From Metabacillus schmidteae (lineage in GTDB: Bacteria; Bacillota; Bacilli; Bacillales; Bacillaceae), in NCBI RefSeq assembly GCF_903166545.1, contig NZ_CAESCH010000001.1, forward strand, positions 62,001 through 126,000: a DNA stretch of 64,000 nt. The letters are read 5' to 3'. Shown one piece after another: positions 49,312-58,021 of the stretch; within the stretch, counting starts at the first letter, position 1; each line of letters starts with the position of its first letter. The notes under the pieces were generated by a model that saw only the letters and a list, made by a program, of their open reading frames with translations, made no database searches and was not told the DNA's origin. The position numbers and the translations under genes are program-made.

Positions 49312-50736
49312 TTAAAGCCCCAACGAAATATATTTCACTTCTAAAAATTCTTCAATTCCATAATGACCGCCCTCACGTCCAAGTCCACTTTGTTTAAAAC
49401 CGCCGAATGGGGCTTGTGCAACAGCAGGTAATCCATCATTTAATCCAACAATTCCATATTCAAGCTCCTCTACAATTCGGATACCTTTGGAAATATTTTG
49501 TGTAAACACATATGCTGCTAAGCCATAAGGAGATTGATTTGCCCGTTTGACTGCTTCCTCAATCGTTTCAAAAGTTGTAACAGGTGCAACAGGGCCGAAT
49601 GTTTCTTCTGTCATACACAACATATCATCAGTAGCCTCACCAACAATAACAGGTGTCATAAAATAACCCTTCTCATCATTAAATGATTGACCTAAATAAG
49701 TAATATCTCCACCTTTATTTGACGCATCCTCCAGCTGGTTCTTCACTTTATTTAATGCGTTACGGTCAATTAATGGCCCGATCGTCGTTTGATCATGGAA
49801 ACCATCACCAACGTAAAGCTTTTGGAAGGCATCTTTAAGCTTGTTCATGAAAGGCTCATAGATTGATTGGTGAACATAGACTCTGTTCGTACATACACAT
49901 GTTTGACCGGCATTTCGGAATTTAGAGCTTATGACACCTTCAACAGCCTGATCGAGATCAGCATCTTCTAATACAATTAGCGGGGCATGACCGCCCAGTT
50001 CTAAGGAGATTTTCTTAACCGTTTCAGCGGCTCCTCTCATTAAGAGTTTTCCAACCTCTGTTGAACCAGTAAAGGAGATTTTTCTGACGCGTTCATCTTT
50101 TAGCCAAACTTCACCAATTTGCTGTGCATCTCCGATAACTAGATTGAGCACACCCTTTGGAATTCCTGCCTCATGTGCAAGTTCAACGAGTCGAATTGCT
50201 GTTAATGGCGTTTGTTCTGCAGGTTTTATGACAGCTGTACAGCCAGCCGCTAACGCAGGAGCTACTTTTCTTGTAATCATCGCAGCAGGGAAATTCCATG
50301 GCGTAATGGCTGCCATAACACCTACCGGCTGCTTCGTCACAAACAATCTTTTATTCGGATGAGAGCTCGGTATGCTCTCACCATATATACGTTTACCTTC
50401 TTCTGCATACCATTCAATAAAACTATTAGCATATTGAACCTCTCCAAGTGCTTCCTTAAGAGGCTTTCCTTGTTCTTTTGTCATGATGTTTGCGATTTCT
50501 TCTTTATGCTGATCAATTAATTGATGCCACTTTTTTAAGTAGTTTGCACGCTCACCGGCAATAAGCTTTGACCAGCTTGAAAATGCGTCATATGCAGCCT
50601 CAACGGCCATTGCTGCTTCTTTTTTTCCGCCATAGGCACTTTTGGCAATAACTTCGTTTGTCGCAGGGTTTTCCACATCAATCGTTGTTTCTGTTTGATG
50701 CCATTGGCCGTTAATGTACATTGGTTTTGTTTCCAT
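49312..50736 (-). CDS. gabD: NAD(P)-dependent succinate-semialdehyde dehydrogenase-like ALDH
   Basis: 474 residues. Aldehyde dehydrogenase motifs: TPWNFPAAMITRKVAPALAAG, catalytic Glu in LELGGHAPLIV, catalytic Cys in RNAGQTCVCTNR and ESFGPV-like EETFGPVAPV. The TCxCxNR pattern is typical of succinate-semialdehyde dehydrogenases of GABA degradation. No gabT or GABA transporter is nearby, so the substrate is not certain. Start behind CATGAGGTGAAAGC. Confidence 0.82.
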   Translation of the reverse strand: METKPMYINGQWHQTETTIDVENPATNEVIAKSAYGGKKEAAMAVEAAYDAFSSWSKLIAGERANYLKKWHQLIDQHKEEIANIMTKEQGKPLKEALGEVQYANSFIEWYAEEGKRIYGESIPSSHPNKRLFVTKQPVGVMAAITPWNFPAAMITRKVAPALAAGCTAVIKPAEQTPLTAIRLVELAHEAGIPKGVLNLVIGDAQQIGEVWLKDERVRKISFTGSTEVGKLLMRGAAETVKKISLELGGHAPLIVLEDADLDQAVEGVISSKFRNAGQTCVCTNRVYVHQSIYEPFMNKLKDAFQKLYVGDGFHDQTTIGPLIDRNALNKVKNQLEDASNKGGDITYLGQSFNDEKGYFMTPVIVGEATDDMLCMTEETFGPVAPVTTFETIEEAVKRANQSPYGLAAYVFTQNISKGIRIVEELEYGIVGLNDGLPAVAQAPFGGFKQSGLGREGGHYGIEEFLEVKYISLGL

Positions 50737-50896
50737 GCTTTCACCTCATGTCTTTTTATGTATCTCTTAGATACTATTCTATATGTTGTTTTGACCTTCC
50801 TCTTATTAATTATTAAATTACCTCTTGGAATTGGTAGGTAAACACTTTCCGCCATAGAAATGGGGTATTCTAGTAAAATATGTTGGATTTAAATTT

Positions 50897-51024
50897 GTCC
50901 GTTTCATTGCGCTGCAGTCACTCCATGCGCCGGGGAGGAAGCCGAGCCTCCTCAGCTTTGCTTGCGGGGTCTCGCCCTTTCCTCACTTCCCGCAGGAGTC
51001 GAGTGACTTCCGCGCCATTTCACT
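50897..51024 (+). repeat. Hairpin repeat family 3, copy 2
   Basis: Reads GTCCGTTTCATTGCGCTGCAG, with the stem GTCACTC/GAGTGAC in place of GACACTCG/CGAGTGTC of copy 1 (25091), the shared centre GGGGAGGAAGC, GAGCCTCCTC, TGCGGGGTCTCG and CCCGCAGGAGTCG. It fills the gap between the aldehyde dehydrogenase and pta genes. Confidence 0.85.
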
Positions 51025-51123
51025 ATAGAGTTAAAATAGAATTATAAGTAACAATCCTTGTGAAATAACCTTTTAAAAAAATTTTAATCCATTAGGAAAG
51101 TTAAACATTTTTAGATACAAAAA

Positions 51124-51146
51124 GAACTGACTAACTCAGCCAGTTC
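51124..51146 (-). terminator. pta terminator
   Basis: GAACTGACT and AGCCAGTTC arms, about 20 bases past the pta stop; T-run TTTTTGTATC on the minus strand. Confidence 0.75.
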
Positions 51147-51165
51147 CATTTTAACCATTATAAAA

Positions 51166-52134
51166 TTATGCCTGCGCAGCTGTAATCAATGCTAATTTAT
51201 AAACATCTTCTGCATTACATCCGCGTGATAGGTCATTTACCGGTTTGTTTAATCCTTGTAGGATTGGTCCAACAGCTTCAAAGTTACCTAAGCGTTGAGC
51301 AATTTTGTAGCCGATGTTTCCAGCTTCAAGGCTTGGGAAAACAAATACGTTTGCGTCACCTTTGATAACTGAATCTGGAGCTTTTTTCTCTGCAACAGAT
51401 GGTACGAAGGCAGCGTCGAATTGGAATTCACCGTCTAGAACTACGCTTGAATCTAATTCTTTTGCGATTTCCACTGCATTTGCCACTTTCTCTGTTTCAG
51501 GAGATTTTGCAGAACCCTTTGTTGAGAAACTTAGCATCGCAACACGTGGATCAATGTCAAACATACGAGCTGTTTGCGCACTTGCAAGCGCAATTTCGGC
51601 AAGATCTTGGCTATCTGGTGCAATGTTGATCGCACAATCAGCGAATACATACTTCTCTTCACCACGAACCATGATGAATACACCTGAAGTCTTTTTAATG
51701 CCTTCTTTTGTTTTAATGATTTGAAGAGCCGGGCGAACAGTATCAGCAGTAGAATGTGCAGCACCACTTACAAGTCCATGAGCTTTCCCAAGGTGTACAA
51801 GCATTGTTCCGAAGTAGTTTTCGTCTAGTAGGATTTTGCGTGCATCCTCTTCCGTTGCTTTTCCTTTTCGTCTTTCAACAAATGCAGCAACAAGCTCGTC
51901 CATTTCAGGGTAGTTTTGCGGATCATAGATGTCTACACCGTCTAATGTTAAATTTAGTTCAGTTGCTTTGTTTGTAATTTCCTGTTGACTTCCAATTAAG
52001 ATCGGTTGAAGAATGCCTTCACCTGATAAACGGTTTACAGCTGTTAGAATACGTTCATCTAATCCTTCCGGAAAAACAATTTTAATTTGTTGACCGCTCA
52101 CTTTTTCTTTTAACGTTGCAAATAAATCTGACAC
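51166..52134 (-). CDS. pta: Phosphate acetyltransferase
   Basis: 322 residues of the short Pta type: VFPEGLDERILTA, LVSGAAHSTADTVRPALQIIK, FADCAINIAPDSQDLAEIA, RVAMLSFSTKGSAKSPE, ANVFVFPSLEAGNIGYKIAQRL and GPILQGLNKPVNDLSRGC. It interconverts acetyl-CoA and acetyl phosphate in overflow metabolism. RBS GGAGG. The gene lies next to hemQ as in B. subtilis. Confidence 0.95.
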   Translation of the reverse strand: MSDLFATLKEKVSGQQIKIVFPEGLDERILTAVNRLSGEGILQPILIGSQQEITNKATELNLTLDGVDIYDPQNYPEMDELVAAFVERRKGKATEEDARKILLDENYFGTMLVHLGKAHGLVSGAAHSTADTVRPALQIIKTKEGIKKTSGVFIMVRGEEKYVFADCAINIAPDSQDLAEIALASAQTARMFDIDPRVAMLSFSTKGSAKSPETEKVANAVEIAKELDSSVVLDGEFQFDAAFVPSVAEKKAPDSVIKGDANVFVFPSLEAGNIGYKIAQRLGNFEAVGPILQGLNKPVNDLSRGCNAEDVYKLALITAAQA

Positions 52135-52156
52135 AAAAAAACCTCCTTGATTATGT

Positions 52157-52206
52157 TAGAAAAACTTGGCTTATCGCCAAATGGCGAAAGCCTTAGTTTT
52201 TCTTAT
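52157..52206. repeat. Small hairpin element (TAGAAAAAC...GTTTTTCTTA), copy 2
   Basis: TAGAAAAAC, then GGCTTATCGCCAAATGGCG and GCC, then TTAGTTTTTCTTATA. It has an inner hairpin (CGCC/GGCG) and complementary outer ends. Same element as 46347-46401. The 52207-52443 stretch shows no gene. Confidence 0.7.
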
Positions 52207-52443
52207 ACTTTAATCCTTTAATATAATTAATCTTTCTTAAAGTATAAAAAAATGCTTCCTCATCTAGGATACTCCACTTATTTCTGTTTTCAAACTGTTC
52301 TATTACGCTATAACGCTTACATACCCAATTTCTTTAATTTCAAAAAACTCTAACTTTTTTTTACTTTAATTTTTTATCCTTTTTCAGTTTCTCACAGATT
52401 TGTTTTTTTACTCTCTTAGGTCATGAATGAAGTTCAAGTTTTA

Positions 52444-52472
52444 TTCACATGGGTTATCGGACAAACTATGAT
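52444..52472 (+). promoter_or_regulatory. Sigma-A promoter of hemQ
   Basis: TTCACA, an exact 17-base spacer and TATGAT, 50 bases upstream of the hemQ start. Confidence 0.65.
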
Positions 52473-52521
52473 ATAGTAAAAGTGTGTACATAACGATTAA
52501 CATGTTTAGGAGTGAATATAA

Positions 52522-53274
52522 ATGAGTGAAGCAGCACAAACATTAGATGGTTGGTATTGTCTGCATGATTTCCGTTCCATTGACTGGTCTTCTTGGAAAC
52601 TTTTATCAAGTGATGAGAGACAAGCAGCGGTTCATGAATTTTTAGGCTTACTTGAAAAATGGACTGTCACGGAGAATGCTGAACAGGGTAGTCATGCGCT
52701 GTATTCAATTGTTGGTCAAAAAGCAGATTTCATGATGATGATCTTGCGTCCGACAATGGAAGAGCTTAATGAAATCGAGCTTGAATTTAATAAAACAAAG
52801 CTGGCTGAGTTTACGATCCCAACATATTCATATGTATCTGTTGTTGAGCTTAGCAACTACCTGGCTGGTGAAAGCAACGAGGATCCTTATCAAAACCCAC
52901 ATGTTCGCGCCAGACTTTATCCAAAGCTTCCACAATCTAAATACTCCTGCTTCTATCCAATGGACAAGCGTCGCCAAGGCAATGATAACTGGTACATGCT
53001 TACAATGGAAGAGCGTCGTAATATGATGAGAAGTCATGGTCTAATTGGTCGTTCTTATGCTGGAAAAGTTAAACAAATCATTACAGGCTCTGTCGGTTTT
53101 GACGATTATGAGTGGGGAGTTACCCTATTCTCTGATGATGTTCTTCAGTTTAAAAAGCTTGTGTATGAAATGAGATTTGATGAAGTAAGTGCTAGATATG
53201 GAGAGTTTGGTTCTTTCTTTGTTGGAAACCTTCTCGATTCATCAAAGCTTCAAAACTTCTTTGAAATTAACTAA
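52522..53274 (+). CDS. hemQ: Coproheme decarboxylase
   Basis: 250 residues of the chlorite-dismutase-like family. Y145 and K149 (FYPMDKRRQ) and proximal H172 ([10 protein letters not shown]) fall at the positions used by Firmicute HemQ. It decarboxylates coproheme III twice, with peroxide, to make protoheme, the last step of the coproporphyrin-dependent pathway of Gram-positive bacteria. RBS TTTAGGAGTG. Confidence 0.95.
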   Translation: MSEAAQTLDGWYCLHDFRSIDWSSWKLLSSDERQAAVHEFLGLLEKWTVTENAEQGSHALYSIVGQKADFMMMILRPTMEELNEIELEFNKTKLAEFTIPTYSYVSVVELSNYLAGESNEDPYQNPHVRARLYPKLPQSKYSCFYPMDKRRQGNDNWYMLTMEERRNMMRSHGLIGRSYAGKVKQIITGSVGFDDYEWGVTLFSDDVLQFKKLVYEMRFDEVSARYGEFGSFFVGNLLDSSKLQNFFEIN

Positions 53275-53287
53275 TAAATCAACCACA

Positions 53288-53328
53288 AACAGACTCAAAA
53301 TGTGTATGTCATTCTGGGTCTGTTTTTT
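53288..53328 (+). terminator. hemQ terminator
   Basis: AACAGACTCA and TGGGTCTGTT arms followed by TTTT; overlaps the 3' end of the convergent acetyltransferase gene. Confidence 0.85.
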
Positions 53329-53797
53329 CTTTAATCACCTTTTCATAACAGTCTACTTTCTTTCCCTCTTTATATGGCTTTGTTTCATACCGTCTATAGC
53401 CTTGCGACTCCCAAAATACTTTCGCCGAACGATTCTCTGTTAGTACCGCTAAACGAACAATTTGCATTCCGGCTTTTCTTGCTTCATGTTCAAAAAGAGC
53501 ATAGGCATTTTTACCATATCCTTTTCCTTGATGATTATGATGAATCATAAGCAATCCAAGCCATGGATAGCGATCCCTAGGGTTCTCAGGTAAATAATCA
53601 AGAACACCAACATATTCATTGTTTATCTTGACTAAAAAGCTTTTCGTCATTGGATTTAGAAATTCTTCTTCCATTTCTCTTAAAGTGCGTTCTTCTCGTC
53701 CGTTTTCAAGCATATTATATCTTTTATTAGAATTAACAATTTCTCTCGCTACTTGAAGGGTTTCTTTTGAGATTTCTTCTAAGGAAACATAAGACAT
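53309..53797 (-). CDS. GNAT family N-acetyltransferase
   Basis: 162 residues with the acetyl-CoA motif LLMIHHNHQGKGYGKNAYALF and C-terminal AVLTENRSAKVFWESQGYRRYE. Unlike the two other GNAT genes in this window it is intact. The acceptor is unknown. RBS AAGGAGAAGAA. Confidence 0.85.
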   Translation of the reverse strand: MSYVSLEEISKETLQVAREIVNSNKRYNMLENGREERTLREMEEEFLNPMTKSFLVKINNEYVGVLDYLPENPRDRYPWLGLLMIHHNHQGKGYGKNAYALFEHEARKAGMQIVRLAVLTENRSAKVFWESQGYRRYETKPYKEGKKVDCYEKVIKEKTDPE

Positions 53798-53983
53798 GTT
53801 TCTTCTCCTTTATTTATTTTTTTATGGATAAGTCATAAGTTGTTTTTCTTATACATACGTATGAATGAGCAAAGATTGATTAAGGAAATGTCTTTGTCAC
53901 ATGGCATCATCTTGCTTCTTTTCTATTACTGGTATTTCTCAAACAGTCCTGATGTTTTATGAATATTTGAAGGAGGGGTCATT

Positions 53984-54463
53984 TTGGCAATGAATCAAAC
54001 CCAACAGCAACCTTTTGGATTTCCAATGCAAGGCATGCAACAAGGAGTAGGCTACCAACAACCTTATCCTACATATGCCTATCCTAGTCAATATGGACAA
54101 TATGGACAATATGGTCAAAATGGTGTTCAACCACCACAAATTTTACCGCAGCAACAACAGCAAGGAGTGGCACAAAACATTCCTGGTATGCTCCCGTTGG
54201 AACAGTCTTATGTTGAAAATATTTTGCGCTTAAATCGAGGTAAAGTGGCGACTGTTTATATGACATTTGAAGGCAATCGTGAATGGAATGCGAAAATTTT
54301 CAAAGGTGTGGTTGAAGCAGCAGGAAGAGATCATCTAATCTTAAGCGACCCTCAAACAGGTATGCGTTATTTATTATTAATGGTGTATTTAGATTATGTA
54401 ACATTTGATGAAGAGCTTAATTATGATCCACAATTTGCACTTGCTACTGCCCCACCGAGGTAA
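53984..54463 (+). CDS. gerQ: Spore coat protein GerQ
   Basis: 159 residues. Gln/Tyr-rich N-terminus with QYGQYGQYGQ repeats, then the conserved GerQ domain: GMLPLEQSYVENILRLNRGK, VYMTFEGNREWNAKIFKGV, EAAGRDHLILSDPQTG, YLDYVTFDEELNY. GerQ is a coat protein needed for localisation of the cortex-lytic enzyme CwlJ and is cross-linked by transglutaminase in B. subtilis. Start TTG at 53984 (GGAGGGG upstream) or ATG two codons later. The first Lys is residue 87. Confidence 0.92.
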   Translation: MAMNQTQQQPFGFPMQGMQQGVGYQQPYPTYAYPSQYGQYGQYGQNGVQPPQILPQQQQQGVAQNIPGMLPLEQSYVENILRLNRGKVATVYMTFEGNREWNAKIFKGVVEAAGRDHLILSDPQTGMRYLLLMVYLDYVTFDEELNYDPQFALATAPPR

Positions 54464-54476
54464 TGGTAACAGCTTA

Positions 54477-54503
54477 AAAGCCGATCCTCTCAGATCGGCT
54501 TTT
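54477..54503. terminator. Bidirectional terminator gerQ/ywdK
   Basis: AAAAGCCGATC and GATCGGCTTTT are exact complements between the convergent genes. Confidence 0.88.
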
Positions 54504-54520
54504 AGACTTATGTATATCTA

Positions 54521-54892
54521 TTATAAATAACGAATGGCTGCATACCCAATCAATAGCCAGCCACCTAAAAACGCTAAGCCGCCAAGTGGAGTAATGGCAC
54601 CTAAAATACTAATTTGTGTCACACTAAGCACATAGAGACTTCCTGAGAATAAAACAATACCTGCTAAGAATAACCATCCTGCTGTTGTGACTGCGCCAAT
54701 ATTAGTAAACTTATCAACTAAAAAAGCAACGATAAAAAGGCCTCCGGCATGAAACATTTGATATTGCACACCTGTTTGCCATGTTTTTAAGTATTTTTCA
54801 GGAATCTTTCCTTCTAATCCATGGGCACCAAAAGCTCCTAGCGCTACTGCTAAAAACCCATTAATTACACCTAGAATAAGAAAAAGCTTCAT
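54521..54892 (-). CDS. ywdK: YwdK/DUF423 membrane protein
   Basis: 123 residues, four membrane helices. DUF423 signature LAVALGAFGAHGLEGKIPE, then LKTWQTGVQYQMFHAGGLF and GSLYVLSVT with GAITPLGGLAFLGGW. Conserved in many bacteria; function unknown. RBS AGGGGGAGG. Confidence 0.9.
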   Translation of the reverse strand: MKLFLILGVINGFLAVALGAFGAHGLEGKIPEKYLKTWQTGVQYQMFHAGGLFIVAFLVDKFTNIGAVTTAGWLFLAGIVLFSGSLYVLSVTQISILGAITPLGGLAFLGGWLLIGYAAIRYL

Positions 54893-55001
54893 CAGAACAC
54901 ACCTCCCCCTTCATCTTACCCTACTATCATATAATTTCAACTTTAAATCTTGACTAAATAATGGAGTTTTTATCAAAATGAAAAAGAGCCTTTACGGCCC
55001 C

Positions 55002-55307
55002 TTATCGATTTTGCAAATATACCTTCAGTACATCTGCCACTTTATGTTCATTTCCTAACGCTTTAATATGATAATGGTCTCCATCTACTACTGATTGAAA
55101 ATCAGAGATTCCTTCATTTCTCAGGAAATCATCAATATCAGAAACGGATTCCTGTGCTGTTAATAAGTACTTCTGACCAACATAATCCTGATTTACATAG
55201 ACATCATATCGATCTTGGGAAAGCTTTGTTGAAGAGAAATCATCATAAGCTCCCATCGTAAATCTCCCAATTCCGATTCCTCCATTTAAAAATTCATCAT
55301 ATACCAT
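55002..55307 (-). CDS. Conserved Bacillus protein of unknown function
   Basis: 101 residues starting MVYDEFLNGGIGIGRFTMGA (GGAGG eight bases upstream; a GTG five codons earlier lacks an RBS). Acidic, mixed alpha/beta, no membrane segment: DRYDVYVNQDYVGQKYLL, ISDFQSVVDGDHYHIKAL, VADVLKVYLQNR. I recognise no domain. It lies in the ywdK-ung interval, probably monocistronic. The upstream gap has no feature. Confidence 0.7.
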   Translation of the reverse strand: MVYDEFLNGGIGIGRFTMGAYDDFSSTKLSQDRYDVYVNQDYVGQKYLLTAQESVSDIDDFLRNEGISDFQSVVDGDHYHIKALGNEHKVADVLKVYLQNR

Positions 55308-55402
55308 TTCTCTAACCTCCACTTTGATATTTAATTATCATTGTGTCCCGATTAGATTAGAATATGATGGATTTCTTTGGAGTGATTTAACATATACTGG
55401 AA

Positions 55403-55702
55403 TTAGAAATCAAATAAAGAGTCCCCGTTTGCGTCTTCTTCCTTAAGTGAACCGGAATTTGCTGGATTTTTAACAACCGTTGCCATATTTCCCATCATTT
55501 TTTGAAGCTCAGCAGGATTAATTGAGCTTGGAGAAGAGGATGGTAAAGGTTGTACCTGTGGTGATTTCTCGTCTAAAATTAATTCACATAGCGACTGAAT
55601 GACGACAATTCGCTCTCTTCTTTCCTTTTCTGATTGACTGTTTTTCGCTTTTATTATTTCACTTTCCATTTTAGAAAGAAGCTTTGATATTGGTATATCC
55701 AC
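55403..55702 (-). CDS. ywdI: YwdI family protein
   Basis: 99 residues: MDIPISKLLSKMESEIIKAK, then EKERRERIVVIQSLCELIL, a Pro/Ser linker and the ending EEDANGDSLFDF. This fits the YwdI family (DUF5327) next to ung in Bacilli; function unknown. Downstream gene of the ung cluster with a 13 bp gap. Confidence 0.8.
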   Translation of the reverse strand: MDIPISKLLSKMESEIIKAKNSQSEKERRERIVVIQSLCELILDEKSPQVQPLPSSSPSSINPAELQKMMGNMATVVKNPANSGSLKEEDANGDSLFDF

Positions 55703-55715
55703 GTTTATTCCTCCA

Positions 55716-55898
55716 TTATGCCTTCAATGGCTTCTGTTCATATTTTAAGCAGGCCATTCCCGATGATCTTTTTACCATGATGGCCGGCCTGCCGGCAGAT
55801 TTAAACCCGTATGCCCTGCAGCCATTTGGAAATCTTGTATCCCATGTCACATAAAAATGCTTGCACTTTACACAATTTATTGTCGTTTCTTTCATCAT
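55716..55898 (-). CDS. Small four-cysteine protein following ung
   Basis: 60 residues with C9, C12, C27 and C49: TINCVKCKHFYVTWD, PNGCRAYGFKSAGRPA and GMACLKYEQ. Spacing suggests one zinc or Fe-S site. Its start codon abuts the ung stop, so translation is coupled. I do not know a function. Confidence 0.75.
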   Translation of the reverse strand: MMKETTINCVKCKHFYVTWDTRFPNGCRAYGFKSAGRPAIMVKRSSGMACLKYEQKPLKA

Positions 55899-56582
55899 TC
55901 ATTCTCCCTTATTTTTTAAGGTCCAATCAATTTCACCTAACCCGTGCTTCTTTAAAAATTCATTTGACTTTGAAAAAGGTCTACTACCAAAGAATCCTTT
56001 TCTTGCTGAAAATGGACTTGGATGGGCCGACTCAATAATCAAATGCTTTTGTGAGGTAATCAACTGTTTTTTGGCTTGTGCATGCTTGCCCCATAAGATA
56101 AAGACAATTGGCTTTTCATGATTATTTAGTACGTGTATGATTTCATCCGTTAAGAGTTCCCATCCTTTTCCTTTATGGGAATTAGGCTCACCTTCTCTTA
56201 CTGTTAACACTGTGTTTAAAAGCAGAACACCTTGCTTTGCCCAATCTACTAATGAGCCATTTTCAGGCTTGTCACACTTTATATCCTCACAAAGCTCTGT
56301 GAAAATATTTCGCAAGGAAGGAGGCAGCTTTTCCCCTGGTTGAACAGAGAAACTTAAACCCTGTGCCTGCCCTTCTCCATGATATGGATCTTGACCGATG
56401 ATGACAACCTTCACATCTCCATATGGTGTTTCATTTAAAGCCCGAAAAATATCGTCAGGCTTTGGAAAAATTGTGTGTTGCTTATATTCTTCATCTAAAA
56501 ACTCTATTAGTTTTTTATAATAGTCCTTTTGAAATTGCTCACTTAATAAGTTGTTCCAGCTTTGTTCAATTTTAACATTCAT
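55899..56582 (-). CDS. ung: Uracil-DNA glycosylase
   Basis: 227 residues. Family 1 motifs: catalytic Asp in [18 protein letters not shown] and the leucine-loop [36 protein letters not shown] is typical. It removes uracil from DNA to start base excision repair. Start MNVKIEQSW (GAGGGG upstream), one base after the stop of the glycosyltransferase gene. Confidence 0.95.
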   Translation of the reverse strand: MNVKIEQSWNNLLSEQFQKDYYKKLIEFLDEEYKQHTIFPKPDDIFRALNETPYGDVKVVIIGQDPYHGEGQAQGLSFSVQPGEKLPPSLRNIFTELCEDIKCDKPENGSLVDWAKQGVLLLNTVLTVREGEPNSHKGKGWELLTDEIIHVLNNHEKPIVFILWGKHAQAKKQLITSQKHLIIESAHPSPFSARKGFFGSRPFSKSNEFLKKHGLGEIDWTLKNKGE

Positions 56583-56583
56583 C

Positions 56584-57399
56584 TTATGTTTCCCCTCGTA
56601 TACAATAACGAGTATGGATTGGTTGACCATCCCATACAATCGTTGTTTTTGCTTCGCGCTCCTTCATTTCCGGCTCTTCCAACAAAACAAAGAAATTTTT
56701 CTGTGGCAGAGATCCTAATTGATGTTTTTCGCATAATTTATCCAAATAACTTTTCCGTTTATCATTTAGGCTTGCAGATTGGTTTGTCCCACTCTCTGCA
56801 AATGCATATATCACACTGGCAACTGGTACTCTTTTCACCTGACAAACCTGTGCAGCTCTTAAAATAAAATCCCAATCCCAATAGTTATGCATAGTTGGAT
56901 CAAACATTCCGATTCTGTCATGCAATTCCTTCTTATACACGCTTCCTGATGGAACATAGGTCGAAAACTTCCTCATTCCTTGCTCATCATAGTGATAGGC
57001 AAACGTTCGTCTTTTAATAGGAATACGGGTTTTCCCCTGTTTGTCAAACGTCACAATTTCCGCGTCAAAGTAAACAAAGTCTGCCCCACGTAGTGCTTCT
57101 TTTGCATATTCCACATGGTTTGCAGAGAGTAAATCATCATCATCACAAAGCATAATATAATCTCCCGTTACTAGACTAACTCCCATATTTCTGGCTCGAA
57201 CATGCTTGACATTTTCTTGCAGTTCAATTGCTTTGATCGGCAGCTCTGTATAAAGAGTAATAACTTCTTCAATGTTCTCTCCACCATCATTCACAATAAT
57301 GATCTCATATGGTGCCTCAGTTTGGAGGGAAATCGATTCAAGAAGCTCGGCTAATTCGTCCAGTCGATTATGTGTAACAATCACAATGGATATTTTCAT
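56584..57399 (-). CDS. ywdF: Family 2 glycosyltransferase (YwdF-like)
   Basis: 271 residues. GT-A fold: [58 protein letters not shown] with the DxD metal site, and [14 protein letters not shown]. Substrate unknown; probably a cell-surface sugar. Cotranscribed with ung. Start at 57399 with AGGTGAT in front. Confidence 0.85.
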   Translation of the reverse strand: MKISIVIVTHNRLDELAELLESISLQTEAPYEIIIVNDGGENIEEVITLYTELPIKAIELQENVKHVRARNMGVSLVTGDYIMLCDDDDLLSANHVEYAKEALRGADFVYFDAEIVTFDKQGKTRIPIKRRTFAYHYDEQGMRKFSTYVPSGSVYKKELHDRIGMFDPTMHNYWDWDFILRAAQVCQVKRVPVASVIYAFAESGTNQSASLNDKRKSYLDKLCEKHQLGSLPQKNFFVLLEEPEMKEREAKTTIVWDGQPIHTRYCIRGET

Positions 57400-57498
57400 C
57401 TTAATCACCTGTTCATTCATATTCTTTTATTTTAACAAACAGCTTACTGCCTTTATAGGTAAAACGTCTTTTTAATCTATAACTTATTTTCCCAACAT

Positions 57499-57524
57499 GT
57501 TTTATTTATATAAACACGGGGTAC
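57499..57524 (+). promoter_or_regulatory. Sigma-B promoter
   Basis: GTTTTA, 14 bases, GGGTAC. This matches the general-stress sigma-B pattern GTTTAA-N12/15-GGGTAT at 10 of 12 core positions, 34 bases upstream of the stress-protein start. Confidence 0.72.
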
Positions 57525-57557
57525 ATGTTTAGTAACAATGCAAAGGAGATGATGAAC

Positions 57558-57872
57558 TTGAAAACATATGTTGTAGAAAATGGTGTACAAGCTACAGAGA
57601 TTATCGAGAGACTTGAAGGTGAAGGATGTCAAAAAGATCACATCTATTTATTTGCACATGATTCTGACCGTTCAAAACACTTAACAGAAAACACAGACAC
57701 TCGTCATATCGGGTTAAAAGAAGAAGGAGTCTTTGATAAAGTGGCTAATGTCTTTCGCTCTCGAGGAGATGAACTGAGAGAAAGAATGACATCACTAGGG
57801 GTTTCCCAAGAAAAAGCAAACGAATTAGAGAGAGAGCTTGATGAAGGTAGAGTTGTCATTGTGGCTCATTAA
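57558..57872 (+). CDS. YflT-type general stress protein
   Basis: 104 residues: KTYVVENGVQATEIIERLEG, HIYLFAHDSDRSKHLTENTD, GLKEEGVFDKVANVFRSRGDE, ELERELDEGRVVIVAH. This is the heat-induced YflT (17M) family, sigma-B-dependent in B. subtilis, of unknown biochemical role. TTG start with AAAGGAG nine bases upstream; the two ATGs just before are too close to it. Confidence 0.85.
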   Translation: MKTYVVENGVQATEIIERLEGEGCQKDHIYLFAHDSDRSKHLTENTDTRHIGLKEEGVFDKVANVFRSRGDELRERMTSLGVSQEKANELERELDEGRVVIVAH

Positions 57873-57879
57873 TGATGAT

Positions 57880-57902
57880 AGGGACAGTTTATAGCTGTCC
57901 CT
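57880..57902 (+). terminator. Terminator of the stress gene
   Basis: AGGGACAG and CTGTCCCT arms eight bases past the stop, followed by TTGTTT. Confidence 0.8.
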
Positions 57903-57910
57903 TTGTTTAA

Positions 57911-57940
57911 TAAAAAAATACCTCCTTACAAGTAAGGAGG
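57911..57940 (-). terminator. galT terminator
   Basis: CCTCCTTAC and GTAAGGAGG arms (57921-57940); on the minus strand followed by TATTTTTTTA. Confidence 0.85.
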
Positions 57941-58021
57941 CCACATACATATATAAAAATTAGGGGGGGATTACTAGCATCATTGACACTTTTGATACAT
58001 CTTATACTAGTAAATTGAAAT

